Assembly: GCA_044507065.1 (NCBI GenBank)
Contig: JBIQJY010000012.1
Span: forward strand, 1 to 64,000
DNA: 64,000 bases
DNA from: SCN-69-37 sp044507065
GTDB lineage: Bacteria > Acidobacteriota > Vicinamibacteria > Vicinamibacterales > SCN-69-37
Direction: 5' to 3'
The position numbers and the translations under genes were made by a program. Positions within the stretch are counted from its first letter, which is position 1, and the number at the start of each line of letters is the position of its first letter. This document shows positions 63,151-64,000 of this stretch, one piece after another. Under the pieces are notes generated by a model. It was not told the origin of the DNA and did no database searches. It saw nothing but the letters and a program-made list of their open reading frames with translations.

Positions 63151-64000
63151 CTAGCTGTCCTGTCGTTCGTCCGCTCCGGCGGCCGGCTCGCCCGACGCAC
63201 CCTCGTCGGCACCGCCCGGGGCGTCGGCCGGCTCGTCGGATGCCACGGCCGATGCAGCCGCAGGATCGTCGGCTGTCCCGTCCGCCTCTGCTTCGGCCGC
63301 CTCGGCTGCGGCGGCCGCCGCCGCCTCGGCAGCAGCCCTGGCGGCCTCGAGTTGCGTGCGCGCCGCGGCCTTGACGGCATCCACCGTTTCGGCGTCGAAG
63401 CCGGGCAGCGCCGCCAGTGCGTCGTCGTCGGCTTCGAGCAGCTTCTCGACCGTGTCGTAGCCGCCGACGCGCAGGACGGCGACGACCTCGTCGTGAATGT
63501 CTGGCAGCGACAGCGTGTGCGATTCGATGGCCGCATCGCCGAAGTCGATGCCGGCCAGTTGCAACTCGACCTCCTTGCGCTTCTCTTCCTCGCTCTTGAT
63601 GTCGATCTTCCAGCCGGTCAGCTTGGCGGCCAGCCGCACGTTCTGACCCTTCTTGCCGATGGCGAGCGACAACTGGCGATCCTCGACCACCACCTCCATC
63701 ACGCGCTGCTCGTCGTCGACGATGCTGACGCGCTGGACGCGCGCGGGGCTCAGGGCCTTGGTGACGAACGTGACCGGGTCTTCCGACCACTCGACAATGT
63801 CGATCTTCTCGCCACGCAGCTCGCGGATGATGGCCTGGACGCGCGTGCCGCGCATGCCCACGCAGGCGCCGACCGGGTCGACGTCACGTTCGCGCGAGTA
63901 CACCGCCACCTTGGCGCGATCGCCGGCCTCGCGCACGGCGCCGCGGATCATCACGGTGCCGTCGTAGATCTCGGGGACCTCCTGCTCGAACAGCTTCACG
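63151..64000 (-). CDS. nusA: transcription factor NusA (C-terminal part, cut by window edge)
   Basis: NusA modulates pausing, termination and antitermination. Only the last 283 residues are in the window, and the frame continues past base 64000. The visible part starts in the S1-KH1 junction (KLFEQEVPEIYDGTVMIRGA). It has KH1 with VDPVGACVGMRGTRVQAIIR and GEKIDIVEWSEDP, then KH2 with LAIGKKGQNVRLAAKLTGWK. A helical HhH-like segment follows (AVLRVGGYDTVEKLLEADDD). The tail is alanine/glutamate-rich and acidic. It is the first visible gene of the nusA-infB cluster. Confidence 0.95.
   Translation of the reverse strand, partial: VKLFEQEVPEIYDGTVMIRGAVREAGDRAKVAVYSRERDVDPVGACVGMRGTRVQAIIRELRGEKIDIVEWSEDPVTFVTKALSPARVQRVSIVDDEQRVMEVVVEDRQLSLAIGKKGQNVRLAAKLTGWKIDIKSEEEKRKEVELQLAGIDFGDAAIESHTLSLPDIHDEVVAVLRVGGYDTVEKLLEADDDALAALPGFDAETVDAVKAAARTQLEAARAAAEAAAAAAAEAAEAEADGTADDPAAASAVASDEPADAPGGADEGASGEPAAGADERQDS

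Overview
The window is GC-rich bacterial chromosome whose gene order and protein features fit an Acidobacteriota genome, probably a Vicinamibacteria-like lineage. That placement is inferred from gene content and layout, not from a search. Two runs of exactly 100 N (30877-30976 and 58258-58357) show that it is a scaffolded draft assembly, perhaps a metagenome bin. I see no CRISPR array, transposase, prophage or tRNA/rRNA gene.

Region 1 (1-18634) is one long, almost continuous ribosomal superoperon on the + strand. It runs through a structured leader, rpsL, rpsG, fusA, rpsJ, rplC, rplD, rplW, rplB, rpsS, rplV, rpsC, rplP, rpmC, rpsQ, rplN, rplX, rplE, rpsN, rpsH, rplF, rplR, rpsE, rpmD, rplO, secY, adk, map, infA, rpmJ, rpsM, rpsK, rpoA and rplQ, and ends at a strong hairpin. 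tuf is absent between fusA and rpsJ, and rpsD is absent between rpsK and rpoA. A REP-like palindrome sits between rpsC and rplP.

Region 2 (18.7-25.9 kb) holds a MltB-type lytic transglycosylase, a minus-strand operon (Yip1-family protein, HlyD-type adaptor, two MacB-type permeases, no ATPase), a three-copy array of a 70-bp palindromic repeat, and an outer-membrane barrel protein.

Region 3 (25.9-38.6 kb) is a type IVa pilus locus: pilB, pilT, pilC, pilA, then (after a gap) rpoZ on the other strand, a VKOR-DsbA fusion, an ABC ATPase/permease pair, a TPR-like protein, pilD and three minor pilins. The layout resembles the Myxococcus pil cluster, where pilGHI (an ABC system) lies between pilA and pilD. 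Sigma-54-type -24/-12 sites lie upstream of pilA and of the first minor pilin. Both are preceded by nearly the same 18-bp motif, which is the most interesting regulatory signal I found.

Region 4 (38.6-54.5 kb) is mixed housekeeping: aroB, nadB, proS, a HEAT-like protein, an OmpA-family barrel, tatA-tatC, a CtpA-type protease, smc, an M48 protease and a degenerate cupredoxin. Region 5 (54.6-64.0 kb) is the minus-strand nusA-infB-ylxP-rbfA-nrnA-truB-rpsO-pnp translation/RNA-turnover cluster, with nusA cut by the window edge.

Two families of dispersed palindromic repeats recur in the intergenic spaces. Some of these repeat tracts touch the assembly gaps.
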